This document shows positions 36,834 to 48,891 of a stretch of 64,000 nt of DNA, piece after piece. Source of the DNA: Pseudomonadota bacterium (GTDB taxonomy: Bacteria > Pseudomonadota > Alphaproteobacteria > Acetobacterales > Acetobacteraceae); NCBI GenBank assembly GCA_021801255.1, contig JAJYYH010000001.1, positions 54,925 to 118,924 of the forward strand, written 5' to 3'. A program made the position numbers and the translations under genes. Numbering within the stretch: the stretch's first letter is position 1; every line of letters starts with the position of its first letter. The notes under the pieces are model-generated. The model ran no database searches and was not told the DNA's origin. It was given only the letters and a program-made list of their open reading frames with translations.

Positions 36834-36890
36834 GCCGCGCGCCGGTGCTGACGCGGCGGCGCTCACGAAGAAATGACAGGACGCGAGAGA

Positions 36891-37486
36891 GTGGCCACAA
36901 TTAGCGCAGCCCCGACAGCGAGCGCTGCCCCAAGCGGAAGCCCGCAAGCCTCCGGCCTCGCCAGCCGCTATGCCAACGCGCTCTATGCCCAAGCCGACGA
37001 GACCCACGAACTCGACCGCGTGGTGGCCGAGATGAAGACGCTCGGCCAGATGATCGATCAGAGCGCGGATTTTCGCCGCCTCGTGGATAGCCCCCTAGTC
37101 GATCTCAACCAGGCACTAGCCGCAGCCCGCGCCGTGCTGCAGGCGCAGGGTTTCAGCGCCAGCGTGCAGAATTTTGTCAGCGTCGTGATCAGCAACCGCC
37201 GCCTGCGCCAGTTGCGCCAATTCGTCACCGCCTTCGCCGCGCTGGTCGCCGAGCGGCGTGGCATTGTCACGGCCCACACTATTTCAGCGCATCCGCTGAG
37301 TGCGGTGCAGGAACAGGCGTTGCGCGCTCGCCTCATCGAGGCCGGCTACAGCAACGTGGACATTATCAAGGAAATCGACCCGAGCCTGCTCGGCGGATTG
37401 ATCGTGCGAGTCGGCACCCGTCTCTATGACACCAGTCTGAAATCCCGTCTGCAGCGCCTGCAGTACGCCATGAAGGGAGCCGCGTG

Positions 37487-37487
<1 letters not shown>
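36891..37487 (+). CDS. atpH: ATP synthase F1 subunit delta
   Basis: 198 aa from the GTG at 36891, which has AGGA 9 nt upstream. An in-frame ATG at 36873 would add six residues. The Ala/Ser-rich first 20 residues are followed by the conserved [15 protein letters not shown] and the C-terminal [21 protein letters not shown]. Delta ties the F1 head to the stator stalk. First gene of atpHAGDC, with a TGATG overlap into atpA. No F0 genes are here. Confidence 0.95.
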
Positions 37488-39019
<1,532 letters not shown>

Positions 39020-39029
39020 CGGTCGGATC

Positions 39030-39917
39030 ATGGCCAATCTGAAGGCGCTCCGCGTCCGCATTGAAAGCGTCAAATCGACGCGCAAGATCACCAGCGCGAT
39101 GAAGCTGGTTTCCGCCTCGAAGCTGCGCCGCGCGCAGATCCGGGCGGAGGCGGCGCGGCCCTACGCCGAGCGGATGGCACGCATGCTCTCGGCGCTGGCG
39201 GCGAGTGCTGCCGGCAGCCCGATGGCGCCGCCGCTCCTGGTCGGCACCGGGCGTGATCAGACCCATCTCATCCTCGCCGTCACCGCCGATCGCGGCCTCG
39301 CCGGCGCCTTCAACGCCAATGTCGGGCGCGCCGCGCGCGTCCTCGCCCAACAGCTCCAGGCGCAGGGCAAAATCGTCAAGTTCGGCGTGATCGGCCGCAA
39401 GGGACGTGATTTCCTGCGCCGCGATTTCGCCGACCGCATCGTCTTCGATGTCACCTTCGCCGGCCGCAAGCAGATCGAGTTCGCCGATGCCGAGGCGATC
39501 GCCACCCGCGTCCGCGGTCTGCTGAGAGAAGGCGCCTTCGATGTCTGCACGCTGATCTATAACCGCTTCGTCTCGGTGATTTCGCAGATCACCACGGAGA
39601 CGCAGCTGATCCCGACCCCGGTGCCGCAAGGCGAGGCGCGCGCAACGCCAGGCGCGCGCCAAGCGGTCTATGATTTCGAGCCCACCGAGGAAGACCTGCT
39701 CGCGCGCCTGCTGCCGCAGAATCTCGCGGTGCAAATCTACAAGGCCCTGATCGAAAGCGCCGCTGGCGAGCAGGGCGCGCGGATGACAGCGATGGACAAC
39801 GCCACACGCAATGCCGGCGACATGATCGGGCGGCTCACCTTGAACTACAACCGCACCCGTCAAGCCAATATCACCAGCGAGCTGATCGAGATCATTTCCG
39901 GCGCGGAAGCGCTCTGA
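39030..39917 (+). CDS. atpG: ATP synthase F1 subunit gamma
   Basis: 295 aa. Gamma is the rotor shaft that turns inside the alpha-beta ring. The N-terminal helix MANLKALRVRIESVKSTRKI, ITSAMKLVSASKLRRAQ, TADRGLAGAFNANV and the C-terminal MIGRLTLNYNRTRQANIT with ELIEIISGAEAL are all typical. The loop 155-190 is as in alphaproteobacterial gamma. It follows atpA by 10 bp. Confidence 0.98.
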   Translation: MANLKALRVRIESVKSTRKITSAMKLVSASKLRRAQIRAEAARPYAERMARMLSALAASAAGSPMAPPLLVGTGRDQTHLILAVTADRGLAGAFNANVGRAARVLAQQLQAQGKIVKFGVIGRKGRDFLRRDFADRIVFDVTFAGRKQIEFADAEAIATRVRGLLREGAFDVCTLIYNRFVSVISQITTETQLIPTPVPQGEARATPGARQAVYDFEPTEEDLLARLLPQNLAVQIYKALIESAAGEQGARMTAMDNATRNAGDMIGRLTLNYNRTRQANITSELIEIISGAEAL

Positions 39918-39947
39918 GCCGGTCCGCGACGAACAGGAGAGATTTGA

Positions 39948-41368
<1,421 letters not shown>

Positions 41369-41369
<1 letters not shown>

Positions 41370-41776
41370 TGCCGGTCGCGCTCGAGATCGTCAGCCCAAC
41401 CCGGCTGCTGCTGTCACGCCCGGTCGATATGGTGGTGGTGCCGGCCGCCGAGGGCGAACTCGGCGTGCTGCCCGGGCACGCGCCGATGATCGTGCTGCTG
41501 CGCGGTGGGCTCGTCCGTATCTTCGAGGCCGGCAAGGAAACCAGCCGGCTGTTCGTCGGTAGCGGCTTCGCCGAGATCACGCCCGAACGCTGCACGGTAC
41601 TCGCCAACGAGGCAATCCCGTTAGCCGAGGTTTCCAAGCGCGAAGCCGCCGACCGCCTCAAGGTGGCCGAGTCGATCTATGAAGCGGTCGATAAGAACGA
41701 CGTCGCCGCGCGTGAGGCGGCACAGGAGCAGCTATACTCGGCGCGCGTCATGGGAGATCTCGCGCAAGCGCCGTAA
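41369..41776 (+). CDS. atpC: ATP synthase F1 subunit epsilon
   Basis: 135 aa. Epsilon binds the rotor and can inhibit ATP hydrolysis. The N-terminal beta-sandwich (MPVALEIVSPTRLLLSRPVD, EGELGVLPGHAPMIVLLRGG) is followed by the two-helix C-terminal part (residues 92-130). It is the last gene of the operon and ends 33 bp before the convergent livGF. Confidence 0.95.
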
Positions 41777-41786
41777 CCAGCACTCG

Positions 41787-41804
41787 GGCGAGCACCCCCT
41801 CGCC
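41787..41804. terminator. Possible terminator between atpC and livGF
   Basis: GGCGAG (41787-41792) and CTCGCC (41799-41804) form a 6-bp stem with a 6-nt loop between convergent genes. The following bases are pyrimidine-rich but not a clean T-run, so the call is weak. Confidence 0.35.
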
Positions 41805-41808
41805 TTCC

Positions 41809-43272
41809 CTATAGATACCCGGCTCCGGCCTCCTCGGCGAAGCGTGAAGCCGGGCCTTGCCAAATGATGCGGGCGTGTTCCAGCACATAGACGCGATCGG
41901 CATGCGGCAGCGCAAAGGTGACGTTTTGTTCGCCGAGCAGCACGGTGATCGGTGTGGTCTGTCGCAGCACTTCGAGCGCCCTGGAAATCTGCTCAAGAAT
42001 GACGGGAGCCAGGCCAAGCGTCGGCTCGTCGAGAATGAGCAGGCGCGGGTTCATCATCAAGGCGCGCGCGATCGCCAGCATTTGCTGTTCGCCACCCGAG
42101 AGCGTGCGAGCCATCTGGGCGCGGCGCGATTGCAGGATGGGGAAGAGATCGAGCAGCCAGGCCAGCCGCTCAGCCCGCTGGGCAGGTTTCTGGTGCTGAC
42201 CGCCAAGATCAAGATTTTCCGCGACACTCATATCGCCGAATAACTCACGCGTCTCCGGGCATTGCACGATGCCATCACGCGCGATCGCCCCCGGCGTCCG
42301 GCCGGCAAGCGACGTGCCTTCCCAAATGATACGCCCGCTATAGGGCACGAGGCCGGAGATGGCGTTGAAAAGCGTCGTTTTCCCCGCGCCATTGAGGCCA
42401 ACGACGGAGACGAACTCGCCCGCATGCACCTCCAGTGAAACTTGCTCCAAAGCCTGCGCCTTACCGTAGAGCACGCTGAGATCGCTAACATGCAAGAGGG
42501 GCACCCCGGTTTTCTCGGGCGCGATGTCGCGCGCATGGGTCCCGATCGCGCCGCCGAGATAGACGCGCCGCACTGTCGGATCGCGCATCACCACCTCGGC
42601 CGGCCCCTCGGCGATGCGCTCGCCAAGATACATGGCAAGCACCCGATCAACCAATGCCGCGACACTCTTGACATTGTGATCGACGAGCAGAACGGCTTTG
42701 CCCTCTTCGCGAAAGCTTCTTATGAGGGCGGAGAAGTTCTCGACCTCACCCAGCGTGAGGCCGGCGAAGGGCTCATCGACCAGCACCACTTTCGGATCAC
42801 GCGCGATCGCCTTGGCGAGTTCCATGCGACGCAGATCGGCAAAAGGAAGCGTCGCGGGATGGCGGTCGAGCACTGCGCCAAGGCCGACGCGCTCGCCAAT
42901 CAAGCGGGCGTGCTCATCGACGGCGCGGTCGGCGACAAGGCGCAGCAAGCTATCGGGCAGGAGCGCCAGTTTGATATTTTCCCGCACCGTCTGGCGGTGC
43001 AGCGGACGCGAATGTTGAAAAACCAAGCCGATGCCGGCACGCGCGATACGGTGCGTCGGCCAAGACACGATCTCCTCGCCGGCGAGCCGCACCGAGCCGG
43101 CATTGGCCCGCTCAATACCCATGATAAGCTTCATCGCGGTCGATTTACCCGACCCGTTTGGCCCGATCAGGCCGAGGATTTCGCCTTCTCGGATAGCAAA
43201 GCCGAGATCCTTGACCGCGACCAGCCCGCCAAAACGCTTTGTAAGGCCAGCAACTTCAAGCAGCGTCCTCAT
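41809..43272 (-). CDS. Fused LivG-LivF-type ABC transporter ATP-binding protein
   Basis: 487 aa from ATG 43272, carrying two complete ABC ATPases. Domain 1 (about 3-245, LivG-like) has Walker A GPNGSGKST (37-45), Walker B VVLVDEP (about 162-168), and signature LPFADLRRMELA. Domain 2 (about 257-487, LivF-like) has GLNGAGKTT (292-300), LSGGEQQ (391-397) and LLILDEPTLGLAP. The linker (GAIGTHARDIAPEKTGVPLL) holds no stop codon or start codon. Usually these are two genes. It overlaps livM. Confidence 0.93.
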   Translation of the reverse strand: MRTLLEVAGLTKRFGGLVAVKDLGFAIREGEILGLIGPNGSGKSTAMKLIMGIERANAGSVRLAGEEIVSWPTHRIARAGIGLVFQHSRPLHRQTVRENIKLALLPDSLLRLVADRAVDEHARLIGERVGLGAVLDRHPATLPFADLRRMELAKAIARDPKVVLVDEPFAGLTLGEVENFSALIRSFREEGKAVLLVDHNVKSVAALVDRVLAMYLGERIAEGPAEVVMRDPTVRRVYLGGAIGTHARDIAPEKTGVPLLHVSDLSVLYGKAQALEQVSLEVHAGEFVSVVGLNGAGKTTLFNAISGLVPYSGRIIWEGTSLAGRTPGAIARDGIVQCPETRELFGDMSVAENLDLGGQHQKPAQRAERLAWLLDLFPILQSRRAQMARTLSGGEQQMLAIARALMMNPRLLILDEPTLGLAPVILEQISRALEVLRQTTPITVLLGEQNVTFALPHADRVYVLEHARIIWQGPASRFAEEAGAGYL

Positions 43273-44171
43273 GCACGCTCTCTCCGACGCAGCAGATAGC
43301 CGACAAGGCCATCGGGAAAAAACAGGATCACGCCGAGCGCGACAGCGGAGACGACAAAGGTGCTGAGCTGGCCGAGCGGACGCAGGATCTCGCCAGCGAT
43401 GATGAGAAAGAGTGCGCCGATCACGGCGCCGAAAATGGTACGCCGTCCGCCGAGTACTGCCGCGATGATGATCTGCACGCCAACCGAAATATCGACCACC
43501 GTATCGACCGAAGCGGTGCCGAGATAAAACACCAGCATTGCTCCGGCAAGACCAGAGAACAGGGCACTGATGGCAAAAGCCGCGAGTTTGTGCTTGACGA
43601 CATTGAAACCAAGCACCTGCGCCTCGATTGGATCCTGCCCGCTCGCCTGCAGGATCAGCCCCGCCGCCGAGCGCGAGAAAAGCGTAAGGACGATCCCACT
43701 GATGAGAAGAAAACCGAGCGCCAGCCAATAATTATGGCCAGGATCGAGTGACAGCACGTCGTTGATGGTAAGCCCGATCTCGCCCCCGGTGACGCCGGCG
43801 AAAATCACAATCACCTGTTGCAGCACCAGCACCGCGACCAGTGTGATCAGGCCGAAATAGGGGCCACGCAGGCGCAGCGCTGGCACCGCGAGAATAAGAC
43901 CACCGAAAACCGCGGCAACGGCGCCAGCGATCACACATAACCAGACTGGCACGCCATGATTGTCGAGCAGGCCAGCGCTATAGGCCCCGAGCCCAATGAG
44001 AAAAGTCGGGCCAAAATTGACTTCTCCCGCAAAGCCGAAGAGCAGATCCCAGCTCATCGCGAAAACACCGAAAAGATAAGCAATGGTGAGCACGCCGAGA
44101 ATGTAGCCAGAGACCCAGAAGGGCAGCGTTGCCAGCGCCAGCAGAACGACCAGGGCGGAGAGAATGCGCAT
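43269..44171 (-). CDS. livM: Branched-chain amino acid-type ABC permease LivM
   Basis: 300 aa with about nine hydrophobic helices. The family block GFAGEVNFGPTFLIGLGAYSAG (about 48-70) and the QVLGFNVVKHKLAAFAISALFSGLAGAM segment (about 187-215) identify it. It forms the membrane channel with LivH. Its stop overlaps the ATPase gene by ATGA. The transported compound is not defined by sequence; amides, urea or amino acids are all known for this family. Confidence 0.92.
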   Translation of the reverse strand: MRILSALVVLLALATLPFWVSGYILGVLTIAYLFGVFAMSWDLLFGFAGEVNFGPTFLIGLGAYSAGLLDNHGVPVWLCVIAGAVAAVFGGLILAVPALRLRGPYFGLITLVAVLVLQQVIVIFAGVTGGEIGLTINDVLSLDPGHNYWLALGFLLISGIVLTLFSRSAAGLILQASGQDPIEAQVLGFNVVKHKLAAFAISALFSGLAGAMLVFYLGTASVDTVVDISVGVQIIIAAVLGGRRTIFGAVIGALFLIIAGEILRPLGQLSTFVVSAVALGVILFFPDGLVGYLLRRRERA

Positions 44172-44180
44172 GGGAAAACC

Positions 44181-45059
44181 TCAGCGTCGCCCGAGCAGGC
44201 CCTGCGGGCGCACATAGACTACGAGCACGAGCAGAAGCAGGGAGGGAATGGTGCGGAGTGTCGGCGTCAGCAGATAGGCGGTCGCGGTTTCGAGATAGCC
44301 GATAATATAGGCGGCGATCAGCGAGCCCGAGACGCTGCCAAGTCCGCCCAGCACGACGATCGAAAACGCGCTCGCCGTCAGCACGCCGATATTATTCGAA
44401 CTTGTGCCGAGGAAAGTTGCCAGCAGCACGCCTGCAATCGCGGCGAGCACGCCATAGATCACCCAGACCATGAGATAAACCGAGGAAAGCTCGAAGCCGA
44501 GCAACGTGAGGCCGCGTGGATTGATCGAGGCGGCGAGCAGGCGCTTGCCCACGGCGGTACGATTGACCAGCAGCCACAGCAGCACGATCGAAATCCAGCA
44601 GATCACGGCAGTGAGAATCTCGTTGGCTGGCGTCCGCACGCCAGCAATATCGACGACACCGCTAATCAGCGGGCGTACCGTGATCGGACTATCAGAAAAG
44701 AAATAGGCGATTGCCTCCTGGATCATGATGCCCCAGAGCAGCGTGCCGGTGAGCACGAAGATCTCGGTCTCGTCGTGGGGAATGGCGCGCGAGCGCTGGA
44801 TCGGGCGCACCACCACGCCATAGGTAACGAGCGCCACGACGACGCCAATGCCGACGCCACCGAGCGCACCGAGATATTGTCCGGCGCCGAGCGGGCCAGC
44901 GATGAACCAGGCCGCGACGGCGGCGGCGACCATGATGCCGCCATGCGACAGATTAAGCACGCCCGAAACGCCGAAGATCAGGGAAAACCCGATCGCACCC
45001 AGCGCGTAGAGCGTGCTGATGGCGAAACCATCGACCATGATCTGCAAGGCAAGCATCAC
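44181..45059 (-). CDS. livH: Branched-chain amino acid-type ABC permease LivH
   Basis: 292 aa, eight to nine membrane helices. Typical blocks are YALGAIGFSLIFGVSGVLNLSHGG (about 18-42) and GVLTASAFSIVVLGGLGSVSGSLIAAYIIGYLE (about 218-250). It lies 9 bp upstream of livM and forms the channel with it. Confidence 0.92.
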   Translation of the reverse strand: MMLALQIMVDGFAISTLYALGAIGFSLIFGVSGVLNLSHGGIMVAAAVAAWFIAGPLGAGQYLGALGGVGIGVVVALVTYGVVVRPIQRSRAIPHDETEIFVLTGTLLWGIMIQEAIAYFFSDSPITVRPLISGVVDIAGVRTPANEILTAVICWISIVLLWLLVNRTAVGKRLLAASINPRGLTLLGFELSSVYLMVWVIYGVLAAIAGVLLATFLGTSSNNIGVLTASAFSIVVLGGLGSVSGSLIAAYIIGYLETATAYLLTPTLRTIPSLLLLVLVVYVRPQGLLGRR

Positions 45060-45139
45060 GCGTCCTCAGCCATTGCGAGGCTCTCCGAAAATCGGGGAAG
45101 GCAGCCCAGCCGGACTATTTTCCGGCCGGGCCGATCAAG

Positions 45140-46435
45140 CTATTGCGCGCTTGCGTGTTGCTGCGGCAGTTTGATGAAGGGTGGGAAATGCAGCGTGCCG
45201 TTGGCGATTTTTTCCGGCCAGACGGTTACCTGCTTGCCGTCCTGCCATTGGATCATCAGGCCGGAGACGAAATCCTTGCCGGTTTTGATGGCGTGCGGAA
45301 ATTCACTGTCTTGGCCATAGAACTCGATACGACCGACGGTGCCGACATAGTCGGTTTTTTCCATCTCGGCGACGATTTTATCGGCATCATCGGAACCGGC
45401 GCGGCCGACGGCCTCGGCGATGATGTGTACGTCATCGTCGGCGGTGTAGCCGGTATAGGCAGGACTCACGCCAAAGCGCTTGAAATAGGCGGCCGCGTAG
45501 GGCACGGTTTTCGGCGTGATCGCGACATCGGGCGCGGCAACAACCTGGGCGATCACGCCTTCGGTCGCGCCATTGGTATCGCGCCAAAAAGTCGTGGTGG
45601 TGGCCTGCGAGCTGATACCCGACATCGGCACCGGCACCTGCTCGCTATGCCATTGCACCGTCGGCTGCACGCCGACATGGCTGATCCCGGTGGTGATGAC
45701 ATCCGGACGCTCACCCTCGATCTTGTTAAAAATCGGCGTAAAATCGGTGGTGTCGGGCGAGACCCGCATGGCGTCGAGAATTTGCAGGCCAGCCTTGGGC
45801 AGACATTTTCTCGACTCTTCATCAAGCGGTTTGGTCCAGGCGGCATCCTCGCTGAGCAACACGGTGGTTTTCATGCCGAGTTTCTCGACCAGGACATCGT
45901 GGCTGAAATCGCAATTGGCATCGGCGATGGCGGTTGAAGTCAGATAGCCGTGAAAAGTGTATTTGTTACGCGCGTAGTCTTCCTTGACATGGCGAGTGAT
46001 CTCGTTGCTCGCCGCCCCCGGCGTGATGAACGGCACACGCAGCCGCGCCGCCCAGGGCTCAAGCGCGAGCGCTACCTCGCTCATGTAGCTGCCGACCACC
46101 GCGGCCACATGATCCTGCGTTGCCGCGCGCTGGAAGGCGCGCACCGCGTCGGTTGCGGAGTTATGGTCGTCATAGTCGATGATCTCGACCTTGCGGCCGT
46201 TGATGCCGCCGGCGGCATTGATCTCGTCCGCCGCCATCATCGCACCATTGGTGATGGCCACCCCGGAAATCGCCGAATTCTCGGCAATCACGCCGATGCG
46301 GATGGGATCAGCGGCGTAAGCGCCCGGTATTGCGCTGATACCAAGGGCGGCGGCGCTCGCCGCGGTGATCATTCCCCGCCGCCAGCCCCGCCGCAGCCGG
46401 CGTTGAGGGGTGTTGGGTGATGCGTTTTTATTCAT
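45140..46435 (-). CDS. ABC transporter substrate-binding protein (LivK type)
   Basis: 431 aa from ATG 46435, with GAGAGAA upstream. The N-terminus has an arginine-rich stretch (RRLRRGWRRGMITAAS) and a hydrophobic segment ending PGAYA, so export is likely by Sec or perhaps Tat. The Peripla_BP fold starts PIRIGVIAENSAISGVAITNG and includes AVVGSYMSEVALALEPWAARLRVPFITPGAAS. It supplies ligand to LivHM-LivGF and is the first gene of that cluster, just downstream of dnaA. Confidence 0.9.
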   Translation of the reverse strand: MNKNASPNTPQRRLRRGWRRGMITAASAAALGISAIPGAYAADPIRIGVIAENSAISGVAITNGAMMAADEINAAGGINGRKVEIIDYDDHNSATDAVRAFQRAATQDHVAAVVGSYMSEVALALEPWAARLRVPFITPGAASNEITRHVKEDYARNKYTFHGYLTSTAIADANCDFSHDVLVEKLGMKTTVLLSEDAAWTKPLDEESRKCLPKAGLQILDAMRVSPDTTDFTPIFNKIEGERPDVITTGISHVGVQPTVQWHSEQVPVPMSGISSQATTTTFWRDTNGATEGVIAQVVAAPDVAITPKTVPYAAAYFKRFGVSPAYTGYTADDDVHIIAEAVGRAGSDDADKIVAEMEKTDYVGTVGRIEFYGQDSEFPHAIKTGKDFVSGLMIQWQDGKQVTVWPEKIANGTLHFPPFIKLPQQHASAQ

Positions 46436-46519
46436 CGTTCTCTCCCCGCGCGCCAACGCGCGCCATATATCGGTTCACGCGCCATGATCGCGAAATCTGG
46501 CCGCGAGGCAAGAGGCAGC

Positions 46520-48091
46520 TCAGGATTCGAGCATGCGCCGCAGCAGCTCGACATCCTCGGCAAAGGCCGCGTCGCGCTCCATCAGCTCGCCGACGCGGGC
46601 GACCGCGTGCATCACCGTGGTGTGATCGCGATTGCCGAATTTGCGGCCGATTTCAGGCAGGCTGCGGCTGGTAAGCTGCTTGGCGAGGAACATCGCGACC
46701 TGGCGTGGGCGGGCAACATTGCGCGCGCGCCGCGCCGACGACATGTCCGTGAGGCGGATATTCCAGTGCTCGGCCACCTTGCGCTGGATCTCCTCGATGG
46801 TGATCCGCCGGTCATGCGCCTTGAGGATGTCGTGCAGCACTTCCTGGGTGGTCTCGAGGGTGATCGGCCGATTGAACAGATTGGCGTGCGCGATGAGGCG
46901 ATTGAGTGCGCCTTCAAGCTCGCGGACATTGGAGGTGATCTTGTGGGCGAGGAACTCCATCACCTTGGGCGGCACGGCAACCCCGGCGCGCGATGCCTTG
47001 GCTTCGAGGATCGAGATACGCAGCTCGAAGGTGGTGGCGTGCAGATCGGCCACCATGCCGCAACCGAGTCTGGTACGCAGCCGATCCTCCAGCCCCGAGA
47101 GGTCGGAGGGGGATTTGTCGGCGGATACCACGATCTGTTTGCCGGCGTCGACCAGTGCATTGAAAGTATGAAAAAATTCTTCCTGGGTGTTGTCCTTGCC
47201 GATGAGGAATTGCAGGTCGTCGATCATCAGCACATCGGCGCTGCGGAGCTGTTCCTTGAACTCCATCGTCGCCTGGCTGCGGATGGCGGCGATGAAGCGG
47301 TACATGAATTTTTCCGCCGACATATAGGCGACCGAGACGCGGCTCTCGGAGCGGTTGATCAAATCCCAGGCGATGGCGTGCATGAGATGGGTTTTGCCGA
47401 GCCCAACCCCGCCATAGAGAAAAAGCGGGTTGAATCCCGGCATCGCCGGCTGCGCCGCGACCCGGCGGGCGCAGGCATAGGCGAACTCGTTGGGCTTGCC
47501 GACAACGAAATTGTCGAAATCGAAGCGTTTATCGAGATTGGCGGTATCCACCGGCGCCTCTGCCGCGACCGGCCGGGCTCGCCCGGAGACCGCCGGCGCA
47601 TTCGCGGCAACGGGCGGGCGAGTGGACGCTGGCACGCTCGCAGCGGCGGGTCGGGGAGATATTCCAGGTGCCTGACCGGGTGCCTCCGGCGCCGCTGGGG
47701 GATTTGCCAAGCTCTCGGCGAAACCGGCGCCGCCCGCGCCCAGCCCGGCGGCCGCCGGGCCGGCACGAATATCGACGCGCCGGATCTCCGGGTCTTCCGA
47801 TTGCCACAGGGCGGTAAGGCGGTCGCCATAGTGGCGGCGCACCCAGTCGCGCAGAAAGCGGGTTGGCAGCAGGATGGTGACCTCGTCGCCGTCGCGCCCG
47901 GCGAGTACCATCTGACGCAACCAGGAGCGGTATTCCACCTCGCCGACATCGCTTTGCAGGCGGCTCCGCACCTGCGCCCAATGCGCCGCGAGCGTGGCGT
48001 CGGAGACGACACGCACCGCCGCCTTGCGGACGACGGTTGCGCTACCTTGGCCGCCACGCGCATTGGCGGTGAAGGCGAGTTCCTGGTCCAT
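46520..48091 (-). CDS. dnaA: Chromosomal replication initiator protein DnaA
   Basis: 523 aa from ATG 48091, with only a weak ribosome binding site. Domain I spans about 30-105. The linker domain II (110-185) is unusually Ala/Pro-rich. Domain III has Walker A GGVGLGKT (227-234), the block VLMIDDLQFLIGKDNTQEEFFHTFN, and sensor motifs. Domain IV ends with the DnaA-box reader NRDHTTVMHAVARV. Upstream lies rpsT on the same strand. Confidence 0.97.
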   Translation of the reverse strand: MDQELAFTANARGGQGSATVVRKAAVRVVSDATLAAHWAQVRSRLQSDVGEVEYRSWLRQMVLAGRDGDEVTILLPTRFLRDWVRRHYGDRLTALWQSEDPEIRRVDIRAGPAAAGLGAGGAGFAESLANPPAAPEAPGQAPGISPRPAAASVPASTRPPVAANAPAVSGRARPVAAEAPVDTANLDKRFDFDNFVVGKPNEFAYACARRVAAQPAMPGFNPLFLYGGVGLGKTHLMHAIAWDLINRSESRVSVAYMSAEKFMYRFIAAIRSQATMEFKEQLRSADVLMIDDLQFLIGKDNTQEEFFHTFNALVDAGKQIVVSADKSPSDLSGLEDRLRTRLGCGMVADLHATTFELRISILEAKASRAGVAVPPKVMEFLAHKITSNVRELEGALNRLIAHANLFNRPITLETTQEVLHDILKAHDRRITIEEIQRKVAEHWNIRLTDMSSARRARNVARPRQVAMFLAKQLTSRSLPEIGRKFGNRDHTTVMHAVARVGELMERDAAFAEDVELLRRMLES

Positions 48092-48477
48092 ACTGCCGTT
48101 GCCTGATACCACTCTGGCCCACCCGTTAGCCTTGCGGCTGCAAGTCACGGCCTCCACAACACCTTCGCGGCGCCGCAAAGTGAGCGTGACTTGAAGACAG
48201 AATTGAGAGGCGCGGAGAATAGCCCGAGCGGCACGAAATAAGCAACCGCTAAAGTGATCCACCCCCCCAAACAGCCATGCATCGACTCTTTATTGGAAAA
48301 AAAGAAACAAGTTACTTCCCGCCGTCATCATCTGGCACGAAGTCCGATAAGTATATGTTAAGAATTCACAGAGAGGCAGACGGCAACGCCAAAAAAAACG
48401 GCGTCACGAAGCTGTCATCTTCGCCGCAATCCGACACCGCCGTCAAGACGGCGCGGCAAAAAAACCCGACAAAAAAT
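48092..48477. other. 386-bp gene-free region between rpsT and dnaA
   Basis: It holds the dnaA promoter and the dnaA leader. The part from about 48280 to 48375 is AT-rich (two A-runs, GTATATGTTAAGAATTC). No convincing array of DnaA boxes was found, so this is not called an origin. A small hairpin ACGCC (48386-48390)/GGCGT (48400-48404) has an A8 loop. Confidence 0.5.
48217..48245 (-). promoter_or_regulatory. Probable dnaA promoter
   Basis: On the minus strand TTGCTT (48240-48245), a 17-nt spacer and CTATTC (48217-48222) give a good sigma-70-like promoter. It implies a leader of about 120 nt before the dnaA start, containing the palindrome GCGGCGCCGC. Confidence 0.5.
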
Positions 48478-48747
48478 TCAGGTTGAGGCAATCGCCTTGA
48501 TGCGCGCGGAAAGCCGCGAGAGCTTGCGCGACACCGTGTTGGCGTGCGCCACCCCTTTGCTGGCGGCGCGCTGCATCTCCGGCTGGGCATTGCGCAGCGC
48601 TTCGGCGGCAGCGCTCTTGTCGCCGGCGGAAATCGCCTGCTCGACCTTGCGAACGAAGCTACGAACCCGCGACTTACGGGCGCGATTGCGTTCGGTGCGG
48701 CGCACCGTCTGGCGGATGCGCTTGCGCGCGGAGGCGGTATTGGCCAT
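48478..48747 (-). CDS. rpsT: 30S ribosomal protein S20
   Basis: 89 aa. S20 binds the 5' domain and helix 44 of 16S rRNA. The basic sequence [37 protein letters not shown] and [20 protein letters not shown] is typical. The rpsT-dnaA neighbourhood is widespread in alphaproteobacteria. Confidence 0.97.
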   Translation of the reverse strand: MANTASARKRIRQTVRRTERNRARKSRVRSFVRKVEQAISAGDKSAAAEALRNAQPEMQRAASKGVAHANTVSRKLSRLSARIKAIAST

Positions 48748-48817
48748 GGCCCCTCATCACTCGGCAAATCACACGGAAAAACCCTCGGCGCGTCGTCCGG
48801 CCGGTGGGCGAGCGGGG

Positions 48818-48845
48818 TTCTAGGGCGGAGGCGAGGACAAGTCAA
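48818..48845 (-). promoter_or_regulatory. rpsT promoter
   Basis: On the minus strand TTGACT (48840-48845), 16-nt spacer and CTAGAA (48818-48823), about 70 nt before the rpsT start. It is one of the cleanest promoters in the window. Confidence 0.6.
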
Positions 48846-48891
48846 GCCGCTCCGGTTGCCGCGCCGCGCCATTCCCGGCAAGCTCACCTTT

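Noticed and set aside
36825..36851. An 8-codon frame MLDAARRC with a perfect AGGAGGT ahead of it, before atpH
   Set aside because: The likely atp promoter overlaps it (-10 at 36828-36833), so the start codon would not be in the transcript.
43956..45320. 454-aa frame antisense to livM and livH
   Set aside because: Its composition is His/Arg/Asp-rich, typical of antisense frames. The permeases are clear.
48355..48375. Possible DnaA box near GAATTCACA
   Set aside because: Only about 6 of 9 positions fit TTATCCACA, and there is no cluster.
48386..48404. Hairpin ACGCC/GGCGT as rpsT terminator
   Set aside because: The A-run is in the loop and no T-run follows the stem, so it is not a standard terminator.
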